A stretch of 64,000 nt of DNA. It comes from Exiguobacterium acetylicum (lineage in GTDB: Bacteria > Bacillota > Bacilli > Exiguobacteriales > Exiguobacteriaceae). Below are positions 33,744 to 42,516 of the stretch, in pieces. The translations under genes and the position numbers were made by a program. The DNA is taken from positions 584,001-648,000 of the forward strand of contig NZ_CP082333.1 of NCBI RefSeq assembly GCF_019890935.1, written 5' to 3'. The stretch's first letter is position 1. Each line of letters starts with the position of its first letter. The notes under the pieces were generated by a model. The model ran no database searches. It saw only the letters and a list, made by a program, of their open reading frames with translations, and was not told the DNA's origin.

Positions 33744-34700
33744 TTAAGAAGAACGGGAAGATGACTGTTTAGCTGCAGGATTGACTTGTTTATTCAACCA
33801 GCTCGCGATATCGGCAAAAACGCGGATGCGTTCGAACTCATGGAAGAGCTCATGACGTAACCCTCGATAAATCGTCAGCTGTACAGCATCGACACGGACA
33901 CGATTATACATATCAAACAAATGATGGATACCTTTTCCGTCGAACGCGACCGCGTCATCTCCACCAGCAAGCAATAAGAGGGGTAAGTGACGTGGATGCT
34001 GATAGACGGAAGCAAGTGCGTTGACGAGCTTCGTTGCATGCAAGAGTTCGTGGAAGAACCCAAGCGTGACCGTTTGACCGGACAATGGATCTGCATCATA
34101 GCGCATGACGGATTGAGGATCCGAAGAGAGCCAAGCATTTTTAGAAAGTGCTGGGAAGAAGCGTAAGTTATACCGTCCGAACACGAGTTGTCCAAACCGT
34201 TCAGCAGGGTGTGTTGCTGACAGCTGATGGATTTGACGTTCGACGAGTTTTTGGCTGACATCACCGAGTAAGCCTGTGCTAGTCGGAGGGCCGCTCGCGA
34301 TGATTCCGGCTACCGTATGACCGAGTGTTTGACCGATCCGGCGAGCGATCAATGAACCAAAACTATGACCAAAAATGAACACCGGTAGCGTCGGATAACG
34401 CTCTTTGATGTCAGAGACGAGTTCTTCTGCATCCTGCATCAATTGTTTAAACCCTTGATTCGGCTCAAGGTGTCCAAGTGTTCCAAGCTGTGCTGCTCGA
34501 GTTCCGAAACAGCGTAAGTCTGCGATGATCGTGTGGTAATGATGCGCATAGAGGAATTCTGCGAATTCCTCATACCGTGCGCCATGCTCCATCATCCCGT
34601 GAAAGACGATCACGACTCCTTTAGGATCATGGGCTTCGAGGCTATGCAATGTCGTAGTATAGCCGTCAGAGGCTATCCAATGTGAATGATCAATCGTCAT
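33744..34700 (-). CDS. Alpha/beta hydrolase, monoacylglycerol-lipase/lysophospholipase-like
   Basis: I prefer ATG 34700 (318 residues), nine bases after GAGAGG; the ATG three codons earlier directly abuts that site. The catalytic elements are HGMMEHGARYEEF (the oxyanion HG and the HG-x-x-EH of the monoacylglycerol-lipase group), the nucleophile GHSFGS (about 117-122), an acid in AGGDDAV and the His in GLRHELFHE. A Serine aminopeptidase S33/Hydrolase_4 domain is implied. Probable target: lysophospholipids or monoacylglycerols. No signal peptide. Confidence 0.85.
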   Translation of the reverse strand: MTIDHSHWIASDGYTTTLHSLEAHDPKGVVIVFHGMMEHGARYEEFAEFLYAHHYHTIIADLRCFGTRAAQLGTLGHLEPNQGFKQLMQDAEELVSDIKERYPTLPVFIFGHSFGSLIARRIGQTLGHTVAGIIASGPPTSTGLLGDVSQKLVERQIHQLSATHPAERFGQLVFGRYNLRFFPALSKNAWLSSDPQSVMRYDADPLSGQTVTLGFFHELLHATKLVNALASVYQHPRHLPLLLLAGGDDAVAFDGKGIHHLFDMYNRVRVDAVQLTIYRGLRHELFHEFERIRVFADIASWLNKQVNPAAKQSSSRSS

Positions 34701-34716
34701 GTAACTCATCCTCTCA

Positions 34717-36396
34717 TCAAGAAAGTCCGAATACCTGTCCGTCTTCCGATACGCCCATGTGGAAGGCGGCAGGAACTGCGGGTAATCCTGGCATCGTTAA
34801 TACATTCCCAGTCAATGCAACGATGAACCCTGCACCAACCGATGGTCGGATTTCGCGGACCGTGATCGTGAAGTCTTCGACACGACCATAACGAGCAGGA
34901 TCATCGGTTAAAGAAAATGGTGTTTTTGCCATACAAATCGGTAACTCATTCAATCCCATCTCCGTACACCGTTCGAGTTCGCGGAGCGCTTTGTCTTCAA
35001 AATGAACGTCGGCTGCACCGTAGACACGCTTTGCAATACGCTCGATCTTTTGGCGAAGCGGTAAGACGTCAGGATACAGTGGACGGAACTGGCTCGGTTC
35101 CTCAAGAGCTTGCATGACTTCCGTGACGAGTGCTTCGCCACCAGCCCCCCCTTTACTGAAGACTTCACTTTCCGCGACGCGAATATTACGATCCTGACAC
35201 CATTCTAGGATCATGTTCCGTTCTGCTTCCGTGTCGGTGAAGAAACGGTTCAAGGCAACGACGGCAGGGACACCGAACAGATTCATTGTCTCGACGTGTT
35301 TTTCAAGTAACGCAAGACCATCTGTTAAGGCAGCGAGATTTTCTTCGCTGAGTTGTGTTTTGTCGACACCTCCGTGCATCTTCAAGGCACGCACCGTAGC
35401 GACGATAACGACGGCATCCGGATGGAGTCCACCAATCCGTGATTTGATGTTGAAGAACTTTTCGGCACCTAAATCGGCTCCGAATCCTGCTTCTGTGACA
35501 ACGTAATCACTTAGCTTCAGTGCGGTTTGTGTTGCAATCAAAGAGTTACAGCCATGTGCGATGTTCGCGAATGGTCCACCGTGAATCAATGCTGGTGTTC
35601 CTTCGACGGTTTGAACGAGGTTCGGACGGAACGCATCTTTCAGGAGCAACGTCGCAGCTCCTGAGGCCTGAATATCTTTGACCGTAACCGGTTGTTGATC
35701 GTACGTATAGGCGACGACGATGCGACTCAAGCGTCGTTCGAGATCCGTGATAGAGTCTGCTAGACAGAGGACCGCCATGATTTCGGAAGCGACCGTGATA
35801 TCGAATCCATCTTGACGCGGCACACCATGCGCAGGACCACCAAGACCAATCGTAACTTGGCGCAAGGCACGGTCATTCAAATCAAGGACGCGTTTCCAGA
35901 CGATACGACGCGGATCGATGCCAAGGATGTTACCTTGATGCAGGTGATTGTCGAGCAAGGCACTGATTGTATTATGAGCAGATGTGATCGCATGCATATC
36001 GCCTGTGAAATGAAGGTTGATCTCTTCCATCGGTAGGACTTGGCTATAGCCACCACCACACGCGCCACCTTTTAAGCCCATCGTCGGACCGAGTGAGGGT
36101 TCCCGTAAACAAATCATCGTCTTGTGGTTTGCCCGATGCAACGCCTGTCCGAGTCCGACAGTGACGGTTGATTTTCCTTCACCGGCGGCTGTCGGATTGA
36201 TGGCAGTGACAAGGATCAATTTACCGTCAGATTTCGTTGCCAATCGGTTCAACAGTCCGTCTGTCAACTTCGCTTTATACTTTCCGTACGTGTCAAAATC
36301 CTCTTCTTGCAAACCAATCCGGTTCGCAATTTCTCGAATCGGGCGTAAGACGGTTTGCTGTGCGATTTCTAAGTCTGAACGAATGGTCTTTTCCAT
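34717..36396 (-). CDS. fhs: Formate-tetrahydrofolate ligase
   Basis: Fhs makes 10-formyl-THF from formate, THF and ATP. The start is ATG 36396 after GAGGGAG, giving 559 residues, the standard length; the longer frame to 36480 is not supported. The P-loop PTAAGEGKSTVTVGLGQAL lies at about 67-85, and LKGGACGGGYSQVLPMEEINLHFTGD and TEAGFGADLGAEKF are family signatures. A link with the FNT channel as formate importer is possible but the genes are 29 kb apart. Confidence 0.96.
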   Translation of the reverse strand: MEKTIRSDLEIAQQTVLRPIREIANRIGLQEEDFDTYGKYKAKLTDGLLNRLATKSDGKLILVTAINPTAAGEGKSTVTVGLGQALHRANHKTMICLREPSLGPTMGLKGGACGGGYSQVLPMEEINLHFTGDMHAITSAHNTISALLDNHLHQGNILGIDPRRIVWKRVLDLNDRALRQVTIGLGGPAHGVPRQDGFDITVASEIMAVLCLADSITDLERRLSRIVVAYTYDQQPVTVKDIQASGAATLLLKDAFRPNLVQTVEGTPALIHGGPFANIAHGCNSLIATQTALKLSDYVVTEAGFGADLGAEKFFNIKSRIGGLHPDAVVIVATVRALKMHGGVDKTQLSEENLAALTDGLALLEKHVETMNLFGVPAVVALNRFFTDTEAERNMILEWCQDRNIRVAESEVFSKGGAGGEALVTEVMQALEEPSQFRPLYPDVLPLRQKIERIAKRVYGAADVHFEDKALRELERCTEMGLNELPICMAKTPFSLTDDPARYGRVEDFTITVREIRPSVGAGFIVALTGNVLTMPGLPAVPAAFHMGVSEDGQVFGLS

Positions 36397-36474
36397 GGTA
36401 TCGACTCCCTCTTTGATTGGATCTCTCTTTTTTCTAATAGTAGCGTATCTAGTGCGAACGCGCCAAAAGAAAAC

Positions 36475-36491
36475 GTTCAATATTTTCCACC
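36475..36491 (+). promoter_or_regulatory. 17-nt motif upstream of sugar permease operon, shared with binding-protein gene
   Basis: GTTCAATATTTTCCACC is identical to 42407-42423. It lies about 20 bp upstream of a possible TGTTCA-N17-TACTGT promoter (36512-36540). AGAAAACGTTCAAT (36468-36481), overlapping it, matches 11 of 14 cre positions. Position and identity suggest an activator site for the transporter regulon. Confidence 0.55.
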
Positions 36492-36562
36492 CAATGGGTC
36501 AAATGGTGACGTGTTCAAGTGTTAGAGAAAGACGTACTGTAGAGTGGAGGAGGGATGAAACA

Positions 36563-37450
36563 ATGACATCTGGGCAAAAGAAGTGGAAACGCGGTCTTGA
36601 TTTTTGGCTCTTCGTCGGACCGGTCTTTCTTGTATTCGCAGTGATCGTGCTTGTACCGTTTTTCAATGGCGTCATGTATTCGTTCACGGATTGGAACGGT
36701 GTAACCGGAGAATTAAATTGGATCGGCTTTGATAACTATGTCCGTCTCTTTACGAGTGACGAGCAGTTCCAGCAGTCATTTTGGTTGACGACGAAATATA
36801 CGGTCGTCGCCGTCATCTTAACGAATGTCGTCGGTTTCATCTTGGCGTTCTTATTGACACAAAATATTCGCACGCGTAATTTCTTACGAACGATTTTCTT
36901 CATGCCGAACTTGATTGGTGGGTTGATCCTCGGGTTCGTTTGGCAGTTCATCTATGTCAAAGGCTTCGCATCAATCGGTGAATTGACAGGATGGAGTATA
37001 TTTGAACTTCCATGGTTAGGAGATGCCCGAACAGGATTCTGGGGTATCGTCATCGTTTCGATTTGGCAAGGTGGCGGTTACATCATGGTCATCTATATCG
37101 CGGCTCTACAAAACGTGCCGCAAGAGCTGATTGAAGCGGCAAAAATCGATGGTGCCAATCGTCTCTCGACGTTACGGAACATTACGTTGCCACTGATCAT
37201 GCCGTCGGTCACGATCTGTTTGTTCTTGACGATTTCATGGTCCTTCAAGTTATTCGATACGAACTTATCCCTAACGAATGGTGGACCATTCAAATCGACC
37301 GAAATGCTTGCTTTAAACATTTATAAAGAATCGTTTACGAACAATAATCTTGGACTCGGGTCAGCGAAAGCGATCATCTTCTTCGTTGTTGTCGCCGCGA
37401 TTACAGTCACTCAAGTCTATCTGACGAAAAAACGGGAGGTGGAAGCATGA
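36563..37450 (+). CDS. Carbohydrate ABC transporter permease (MalF/UgpA-like)
   Basis: The start is ATG 36563 (295 residues), after GGAGGAGGG; the frame upstream runs antisense through fhs and is not coding. About six membrane segments are present, starting WLFVGPVFLVFAVIVLVPFFNGVMYSFTDW, with the EAA loop LIEAAKIDGANRLSTLRNITLPLIMP. This is one half of a CUT1-family sugar importer and overlaps the second permease by 4 bp. No ATPase is encoded near, so a shared MsmX-type ATPase is likely. Confidence 0.92.
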   Translation: MTSGQKKWKRGLDFWLFVGPVFLVFAVIVLVPFFNGVMYSFTDWNGVTGELNWIGFDNYVRLFTSDEQFQQSFWLTTKYTVVAVILTNVVGFILAFLLTQNIRTRNFLRTIFFMPNLIGGLILGFVWQFIYVKGFASIGELTGWSIFELPWLGDARTGFWGIVIVSIWQGGGYIMVIYIAALQNVPQELIEAAKIDGANRLSTLRNITLPLIMPSVTICLFLTISWSFKLFDTNLSLTNGGPFKSTEMLALNIYKESFTNNNLGLGSAKAIIFFVVVAAITVTQVYLTKKREVEA

Positions 37451-38334
37451 GTACGGCACAACCGTTACCCACTCCACAAGAGGAGAAACCGAAGCGCTCC
37501 AAAAAGACGAGAGGTCGTTATTCACTCCGTCTTGGAACAGTCGAACTGGCAGCCTTATTGATGGGGCTTCTGTATATGATTCCGTTTTATTACGTCGTCT
37601 CGAATTCATTCAAGACGCAGGGAGATATCTTTACGAATACATCTGGCCTACCAAAGGAATGGATGACGTCCAACTATTCAGAAGCATGGGAAGCCATGAA
37701 CTTCGGAAAAGTCTTTTTAAACTCCGTCATCATTACAGTCGGCGCTAACGCGGTCATCATCATCTTTTGTTCGATGGCAGCTTGGAAACTCGTCCGGACG
37801 AAAACACGCTTGTCAACGATCATCTTTTTCTTATTCGTTGCCGCGATGATCATTCCATTCCAGTCGATCATGATTCCCTTATCGAAACTGTCTGGTGATC
37901 TCGGATTGCAGAACAGTTATTGGGGATTGATTCTGATGTATCTTGGTTTTGGATCTGGATTATCAATCTTCTTATACCATGGATTCATGAAGTCGATTCC
38001 TGAAGAAATCGAAGAGGCAGCCATCATTGATGGTTGTTCACAATGGGGTGTGTTCTGGCGCATCGTGTTCCCATTACTCAAACCGATCACGGTCACGATC
38101 ATCATCTTGAACACGCTTTGGATTTGGAATGATTTCCTACTGCCATCGCTGATGTTACGAGACGTCGATTTACGAACGATTCCACTCGCGACGTTCTATT
38201 TCTTCGGTCAGTATACGAAGCAGTGGGACTTAGCACTTGCCGGACTCGTCCTCGGGATCATTCCGTTATTGTTGTTCTTCTTTGCCTTACAAAAACAGAT
38301 CATTCAAGGAATTACGAGTGGATCCATCAAATAA
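37447..38334 (+). CDS. Carbohydrate ABC transporter permease (MalG-like)
   Basis: The 295-residue partner permease has a polar 35-residue N-terminal tail, then six membrane segments with MLYMIPFYYVVSNSFK-like start (LLYMIPFYYVVSNSFKTQ) and the EAA loop EEIEEAAIIDGCSQWGVFWRIVFPLLKP. It pairs with the upstream permease. The operon ends here at a terminator, without binding protein or glycosidase; the likely binding protein is at 42517. Confidence 0.92.
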   Translation: MSTAQPLPTPQEEKPKRSKKTRGRYSLRLGTVELAALLMGLLYMIPFYYVVSNSFKTQGDIFTNTSGLPKEWMTSNYSEAWEAMNFGKVFLNSVIITVGANAVIIIFCSMAAWKLVRTKTRLSTIIFFLFVAAMIIPFQSIMIPLSKLSGDLGLQNSYWGLILMYLGFGSGLSIFLYHGFMKSIPEEIEEAAIIDGCSQWGVFWRIVFPLLKPITVTIIILNTLWIWNDFLLPSLMLRDVDLRTIPLATFYFFGQYTKQWDLALAGLVLGIIPLLLFFFALQKQIIQGITSGSIK

Positions 38335-38341
38335 TTTTTGT

Positions 38342-38376
38342 AAGCGCGTTCTCGCTTCTGCGAGAACGCTTTTTTC
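38342..38376 (+). terminator. Terminator of the permease operon
   Basis: AAGCG-GTTCTCGC, TTCT and GCGAGAAC-GCTTTTTT pair with one bulge and a T tail. Confidence 0.85.
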
Positions 38377-38469
38377 ATGTTTTACACGTCAGATTAATCT
38401 GACAACTTTTATTTTTTTTGAAAAAAAGTCTTTTCAAATACTTGCGACCTGTTGTACGATGTTCTCAAT

Positions 38470-38752
38470 TCAATTGTAACAACGACGTTGAAGGGAAGAG
38501 TAACACCTTGTACGACCGTATAGCGAGCTGGGGATGGTGAGAGCCCAGTCGGAAGCAAGATGCGAAGAACCTCCCGGAGTCGCTACCCGAACCCGAATGT
38601 CAGTAGGCGTAGCCGGAGTTGCCTGTCCGTTATCATATGGCCGAAGATGAAGTGATTCGTCTTTTGAGTGAGCAACATCGTTGCTAACATGGGTGGTACC
38701 GCGGAACCGAGTCTTTCGTCCCATATTCTTGGGAAAGAAGGGCTCTTTTTTA
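38470..38752 (+). promoter_or_regulatory. T-box riboswitch controlling asnA
   Basis: The leader contains a stem I region (GGGAAGAGTA, then GGTGAGAGCCC), the T-box core GGGTGGTACCGCGGAA (38691-38706), and a terminator, GAGTCTTTCGTCCCA paired with TGGGAAAGAAGGGCTC and a T run (38709-38752). The likely specifier is AAC (Asn) at 38568-38570 within the loop GAAGAACCTCC, consistent with asnA downstream. Uncharged tRNA-Asn would favour the antiterminator. This element accounts for the gene-free stretch 38335-38792. Confidence 0.93.
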
Positions 38753-38792
38753 TGGCTTCTTTTTCAAAACACAATTGAGGAGGAACACCACC

Positions 38793-39767
38793 ATGACAAC
38801 ACTCGTATCGATGAAACACACACAGGAAGCTATCACACTCGTAAAGAAACGCTTTGAAGAACGCTTTTCGACGACACTCGGATTGACACGTGTCGAAGCA
38901 CCATTGTTCGTAGAAAGCACACTCGGTGTCAACGATCATCTCAACGGCGTAGAACGAATCATTCGCTTCGATGCCTTGGATCACACAGCAGATCTTGAAA
39001 TCGTACAATCTCTTGCGAAATGGAAGCGTCAAGCGCTTCATACGTACGGATTTGAAGCGGGAGAAGGATTATACACGTTGATGCATGCGATTCGTCGCGA
39101 TGAGATGCTGGATGCGACACACTCCATTCACGTCGATCAGTGGGATTGGGAACGGATCATTACGAAAGAACAACGGACGAGTGCTTATTTACAAGAAACG
39201 GTACAAGCGATCTATGCAACGATTCGCCAAGTCGAACAAGAAGTAGAAGCGGAGTATGGTATTTCAGCGATCTTACCGGAAACGATTCATTTCATGACAA
39301 CACAAGAGTTAGAGGATGCGTATCCGACACTTTCGACGAAAGAACGTGAAACAGAAGTCACGAAAGCATATGGCGCCGTTTTCCTCATGCAAATCGGTGG
39401 CGCACTGGCTTCAGGTGAGAAGCATGATGGTCGGGCGGCTGACTACGATGACTGGACACTCAACGGTGACATTTTAGTACACCATCCAGAAATCGGAGCA
39501 TTCGAATTGTCTTCAATGGGTATTCGCGTTGATCGTGAAGCGTTGTTGAAACAGACAGCGATTGCTCAAGAAGAGGATAAATTGGCATTCCCGTTCCATC
39601 AAGGTGTGCTCGAAGAACGTCTACCGTTAACGATGGGTGGAGGAATCGGTCAATCTCGTATGGCGATGTTCTTATTGAAGAAGCGTCACATCGGTGAAGT
39701 CCAAGCTTCTGTCTGGTCAGAAGAGACGCGTAAAAGTCTCCAAGCGGAAGGCATCCACTTGCTCTGA
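38793..39767 (+). CDS. asnA: Aspartate-ammonia ligase AsnA
   Basis: AsnA makes asparagine from aspartate, ammonia and ATP. The start is ATG 38793 after GAGGAGG (324 residues; E. coli AsnA has 330). Class-II synthetase-like blocks are VEAPLFVESTLGVNDHLNG, THSIHVDQWDWE, AFELSSMGIRVD and GGGIGQSRMAMFLL. The T-box leader gives asparagine-starvation control. Confidence 0.96.
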   Translation: MTTLVSMKHTQEAITLVKKRFEERFSTTLGLTRVEAPLFVESTLGVNDHLNGVERIIRFDALDHTADLEIVQSLAKWKRQALHTYGFEAGEGLYTLMHAIRRDEMLDATHSIHVDQWDWERIITKEQRTSAYLQETVQAIYATIRQVEQEVEAEYGISAILPETIHFMTTQELEDAYPTLSTKERETEVTKAYGAVFLMQIGGALASGEKHDGRAADYDDWTLNGDILVHHPEIGAFELSSMGIRVDREALLKQTAIAQEEDKLAFPFHQGVLEERLPLTMGGGIGQSRMAMFLLKKRHIGEVQASVWSEETRKSLQAEGIHLL

Positions 39768-39814
39768 CATATATATAGTAAGAAAGCGTCAAAACAGAAT
39801 GTTTTATAAAGCAA

Positions 39815-39850
39815 AGGGTATGCTTCGATTCAGAAGCGTGCTCTTTTTTT
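39815..39850 (+). terminator. Terminator of asnA
   Basis: AGGGTATGCTTC and GAAGCGTGCTCTT pair with three wobble pairs around GATTCA and end in a T run. Confidence 0.7.
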
Positions 39851-39934
39851 AGGTTCGTACGACCTCAGGCGGAGGAAAGACGTGTCGATTCCTGATAGAA
39901 TGGGGATAACAATAAATAAGAAAGAGGTGAAAGC

Positions 39935-40156
39935 ATGTCTTCTCTATTAATTGTTGGGATACTCATCCCTATTTTGTTCATTGCGTTTCTTTGGTTTAAC
40001 ATTAAGGGCTTACGGACGATGTGGCGGGATTATAAACAGACAGGCTCAATCGTTGCACTCGGTTTCTTCATTGTCGGGATTATCGGAATCTTCACAGGCG
40101 TCTGGACGACGTTAGTCGTCATCATTTATTATCTCCTCCGTCCAGCGAGAGGATGA
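39935..40156 (+). CDS. Small two-helix membrane protein, 73 residues
   Basis: Two hydrophobic segments (about 4-24 and 40-66) flank a basic loop, KGLRTMWRDYKQTG. AAGAGGTG precedes the ATG. No family recognised. It is followed after 16 bp by the DedA-family gene with its own ribosome site, so the two are probably one operon. Confidence 0.6.
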   Translation: MSSLLIVGILIPILFIAFLWFNIKGLRTMWRDYKQTGSIVALGFFIVGIIGIFTGVWTTLVVIIYYLLRPARG

Positions 40157-40172
40157 ACGGAGGGTTACTCGT

Positions 40173-40808
40173 ATGTTGGAATGGTTGTTTTCAGCCGGAG
40201 AATCCAATCTCTGGCTGTTTTTAGGAATTATGATCGTTGGTCTTGGAACAGAATTGATTCCGGCAGAAGTGGGCTTACCGTTGCTCGGTCTATATGTGTC
40301 GAACGGAACGGTCAGTTGGACAACTGCTGTTCTGGTCGGTTTTTTAGGAAGTCTGATGGGCGCGACGGTCTTTTATCTTCTAGGTCGTTATGCAGGTCGT
40401 CCGATACTTATCCGGTACGGCAAATGGTTACTGATTAAAGAAAAAGAAATTGAGCAAGGGGAGCGCATCGTCGGGAAATATGGAACATGGTCTGCTTTGT
40501 TCGGACGCTTTTTCCCCGTCGTGCGCTCGGTCGTCTCGATTCCGTGTGGTTTGTTTGGTCTTTCGTTCAAACGCTATTTACTCGCTTCAAGTATTGGACT
40601 TTTTCCGGTTTCCTTCTTTTACATCTGGGTCGGTGAACGATTCGGAGTAGAACGTGCTGAATCCATGCTAAAAGGATTAGAACAGGAGTTATGGTGGATC
40701 TTAGGTGGAATCGTCGTGATTCTTGGTGGATACGTTCTCTACCGTCGTGCTAAAGCGAAGCGTAAAGAACAGAAGCAAGACACACAAACGAAACAACAAG
40801 ATTCATGA
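40173..40808 (+). CDS. DedA-family membrane protein
   Basis: The 211-residue integral membrane protein has the DedA (SNARE-associated) features: GTELIPAEVGLPLLGLYV with conserved Glu/Pro in the first re-entrant region, GFLGSLMGATVFYLLGRYAGRP, and the arginine-containing GRFFPVVRSVVSIPCGL. Members act in lipid-carrier recycling or membrane homeostasis (for example undecaprenyl-phosphate or phospholipid translocases). The cytoplasmic C-terminus is Lys/Gln-rich. It precedes a strong terminator. Confidence 0.88.
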   Translation: MLEWLFSAGESNLWLFLGIMIVGLGTELIPAEVGLPLLGLYVSNGTVSWTTAVLVGFLGSLMGATVFYLLGRYAGRPILIRYGKWLLIKEKEIEQGERIVGKYGTWSALFGRFFPVVRSVVSIPCGLFGLSFKRYLLASSIGLFPVSFFYIWVGERFGVERAESMLKGLEQELWWILGGIVVILGGYVLYRRAKAKRKEQKQDTQTKQQDS

Positions 40809-40816
40809 ATATGTAA

Positions 40817-40857
40817 AAAAACAACGCAGTGGATCTTCAGGATCCACTGCGTTGTTT
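40817..40857. terminator. Bidirectional terminator after the DedA gene
   Basis: AAACAACGCAGTGGATC and GATCCACTGCGTTGTTT are exact reverse complements around TTCAG-like loop bases, with A and T tails. Confidence 0.9.
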
Positions 40858-40867
40858 CATGAACAGA

Positions 40868-42328
40868 TTAAGCGGGAGGAAACAGGAATCGCTTCAGTGT
40901 CTTGATCCGATGTTTTGGGGTAAGCAGTAGTAACTGATCATTGCCTTCTAGGGCAGTGTCCCCACGTGGTGTAATGATTTGATCATCACGGATGATAGCT
41001 GTGATCAAAAATTCCTGAGGCAAATCAATCTCTGAAATCGTCGTTCCAATGAATGGATGGGACATCGGTAAGGTCAATTCAATGATTTCCGCATTCGGTT
41101 TACCGATTGACATGAATTCAATGACGGTATGGATAGCAGAAGTCTGTGTTTCGTTCAGTCGTAACCGCTCGGAAAGGAACGTCAACATACTCCCTTGAAT
41201 TAGCGTAGATAGTAAGACTGTGAAAAACACGATATTGAAGATCATCGATGCATTCTCGATATCCGCAACGAGAGGGTATGTCGCGAGAATGATCGGTACT
41301 GCTCCTTTTAGACCAGCAAAAGAAATGAAGACCTTCTCTTGCCACGAATAACGAAACGGAAGAAGACTTACCCAGACTGACAAAGGACGAGCGATGAAAA
41401 TGAGGATCAGCGCCAGCGCAATGGAAGACAGGATGACCTGAACATCGAGCAATTGTTTCGGAAAGACAAGTAGACCGAGCACGATGAACATTCCGATTTG
41501 GGCAAGATGCGCCATACTCATCGTAAAACGAACGAGTGTCTGTCGGTAGACGAGTTCATGATTACTGATGTAGATCGCTGTGACATAAACGGCTAAAAAT
41601 CCACTGGCATGGAACGTATCAGCTAAACCGAAAGACAGGAAAGCAAACGACATGAGCATGATCGGATAAAAGCTAGAAGAGGACAAATCGATCCGATTGA
41701 TCAAGGTCGAAGCTGCCCATCCGATGAACAAACCAATCAGAAGTCCCATTGCCATTTCCCAAACGAGTGATCCAAGACCCGATAAGAGCGATGCTTCTTC
41801 AGGGTTTGTCACGAACTCAAGGAACAAGACAGTCAAAAAGACGGCCATCGGGTCATTCGTACCGGACTCAACTTCGAGTGTTGATCCGACTTTCCGTCGA
41901 ATCGGCTGACCACTCAAGACAGAAAAGATAGCAGCGGCATCCGTCGAACCAACGATTGCCCCGAGTAAAAAAGCATTCGCCCAACTAAAGCCCAGAATAT
42001 AATGGGAAGCAACGGCAACGATGGATGTAGCGATGAAGACCCCGAACGTCGCAAGCGAGAGGGAAGGGGCTAATTCATGACGCACTTCCTTCCAAACTGT
42101 TTGCAGACCACCTTCGAATAAGATGATGATGAGGGCGACGGTTCCAAGAAGCTGAGCCAGTTCTGCATCGTCAAAACGAATGAACCCCGTAATGTCGCTT
42201 CCAGCAATCATACCAAGGGCGATAAAAATCAGTAGAGCAGGAATATTCAGACGACTTGATAACTTCGTCGTCCAGACAGCGGCAAACAGCAATATACCAA
42301 TCAATAAAATCGTGAGTTGCAAGGACAT
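40868..42328 (-). CDS. CPA1-type K+(Na+)/H+ antiporter with RCK_C domain (NhaP2/CvrA-like)
   Basis: The 486-residue protein has about 12-13 membrane segments, including IILFEGGLQ, the ion-site NDPMAVFLTVLF in VESGTNDPMA, LGAIVGSTDAAAIFSVL and SFAGLKGAVPIILATYP. The last 85 residues form a TrkA-C/RCK_C domain (EIIELTLPMSHPFIGTTISE, DQIITPRGDTALEGNDQLLLL) typical of regulated K+/H+ antiporters. AGGAG lies about ten bases before the ATG. It ends near the shared terminator with the DedA gene. Confidence 0.92.
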   Translation of the reverse strand: MSLQLTILLIGILLFAAVWTTKLSSRLNIPALLIFIALGMIAGSDITGFIRFDDAELAQLLGTVALIIILFEGGLQTVWKEVRHELAPSLSLATFGVFIATSIVAVASHYILGFSWANAFLLGAIVGSTDAAAIFSVLSGQPIRRKVGSTLEVESGTNDPMAVFLTVLFLEFVTNPEEASLLSGLGSLVWEMAMGLLIGLFIGWAASTLINRIDLSSSSFYPIMLMSFAFLSFGLADTFHASGFLAVYVTAIYISNHELVYRQTLVRFTMSMAHLAQIGMFIVLGLLVFPKQLLDVQVILSSIALALILIFIARPLSVWVSLLPFRYSWQEKVFISFAGLKGAVPIILATYPLVADIENASMIFNIVFFTVLLSTLIQGSMLTFLSERLRLNETQTSAIHTVIEFMSIGKPNAEIIELTLPMSHPFIGTTISEIDLPQEFLITAIIRDDQIITPRGDTALEGNDQLLLLTPKHRIKTLKRFLFPPA

Positions 42329-42406
42329 GGCATCAAACTCCTATTCATAAAAGAATCTCTAGTTTCATGATACAACAATTCCGATGAAAAGACTCGGATA
42401 ACGATT

Positions 42407-42423
42407 GTTCAATATTTTCCACC
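42407..42423 (+). promoter_or_regulatory. 17-nt motif upstream of sugar-binding-protein gene, shared with permease operon
   Basis: GTTCAATATTTTCCACC is identical to 36475-36491. It lies 26 bp upstream of a possible -35 (TTGCAA, 42450-42455). This is the position expected for an activator such as the AraC-type response regulator encoded at 47105. Confidence 0.55.
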
Positions 42424-42450
42424 ACACCGGACAACTTTCTCTCTCTTCAT

Positions 42451-42464
42451 TGCAAGCGTTTTCA
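42451..42464 (+). promoter_or_regulatory. cre site (CcpA) before the sugar-binding-protein gene
   Basis: TGCAAGCGTTTTCA matches 13 of 14 positions of TGWAANCGNTNWCA and overlaps the likely -35. It predicts catabolite repression. Confidence 0.65.
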
Positions 42465-42516
42465 TTTATTGTGAAGATGTAGCACGAAATGAAACGAAAT
42501 CAGGGAGGGAATCCGA

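Noticed and set aside
36122-36562. N-terminal extension of the first sugar permease running antisense through fhs
   Set aside because: It lies wholly over the fhs start on the other strand, has no ribosome site, and the permease family begins at the sequence after ATG 36563.
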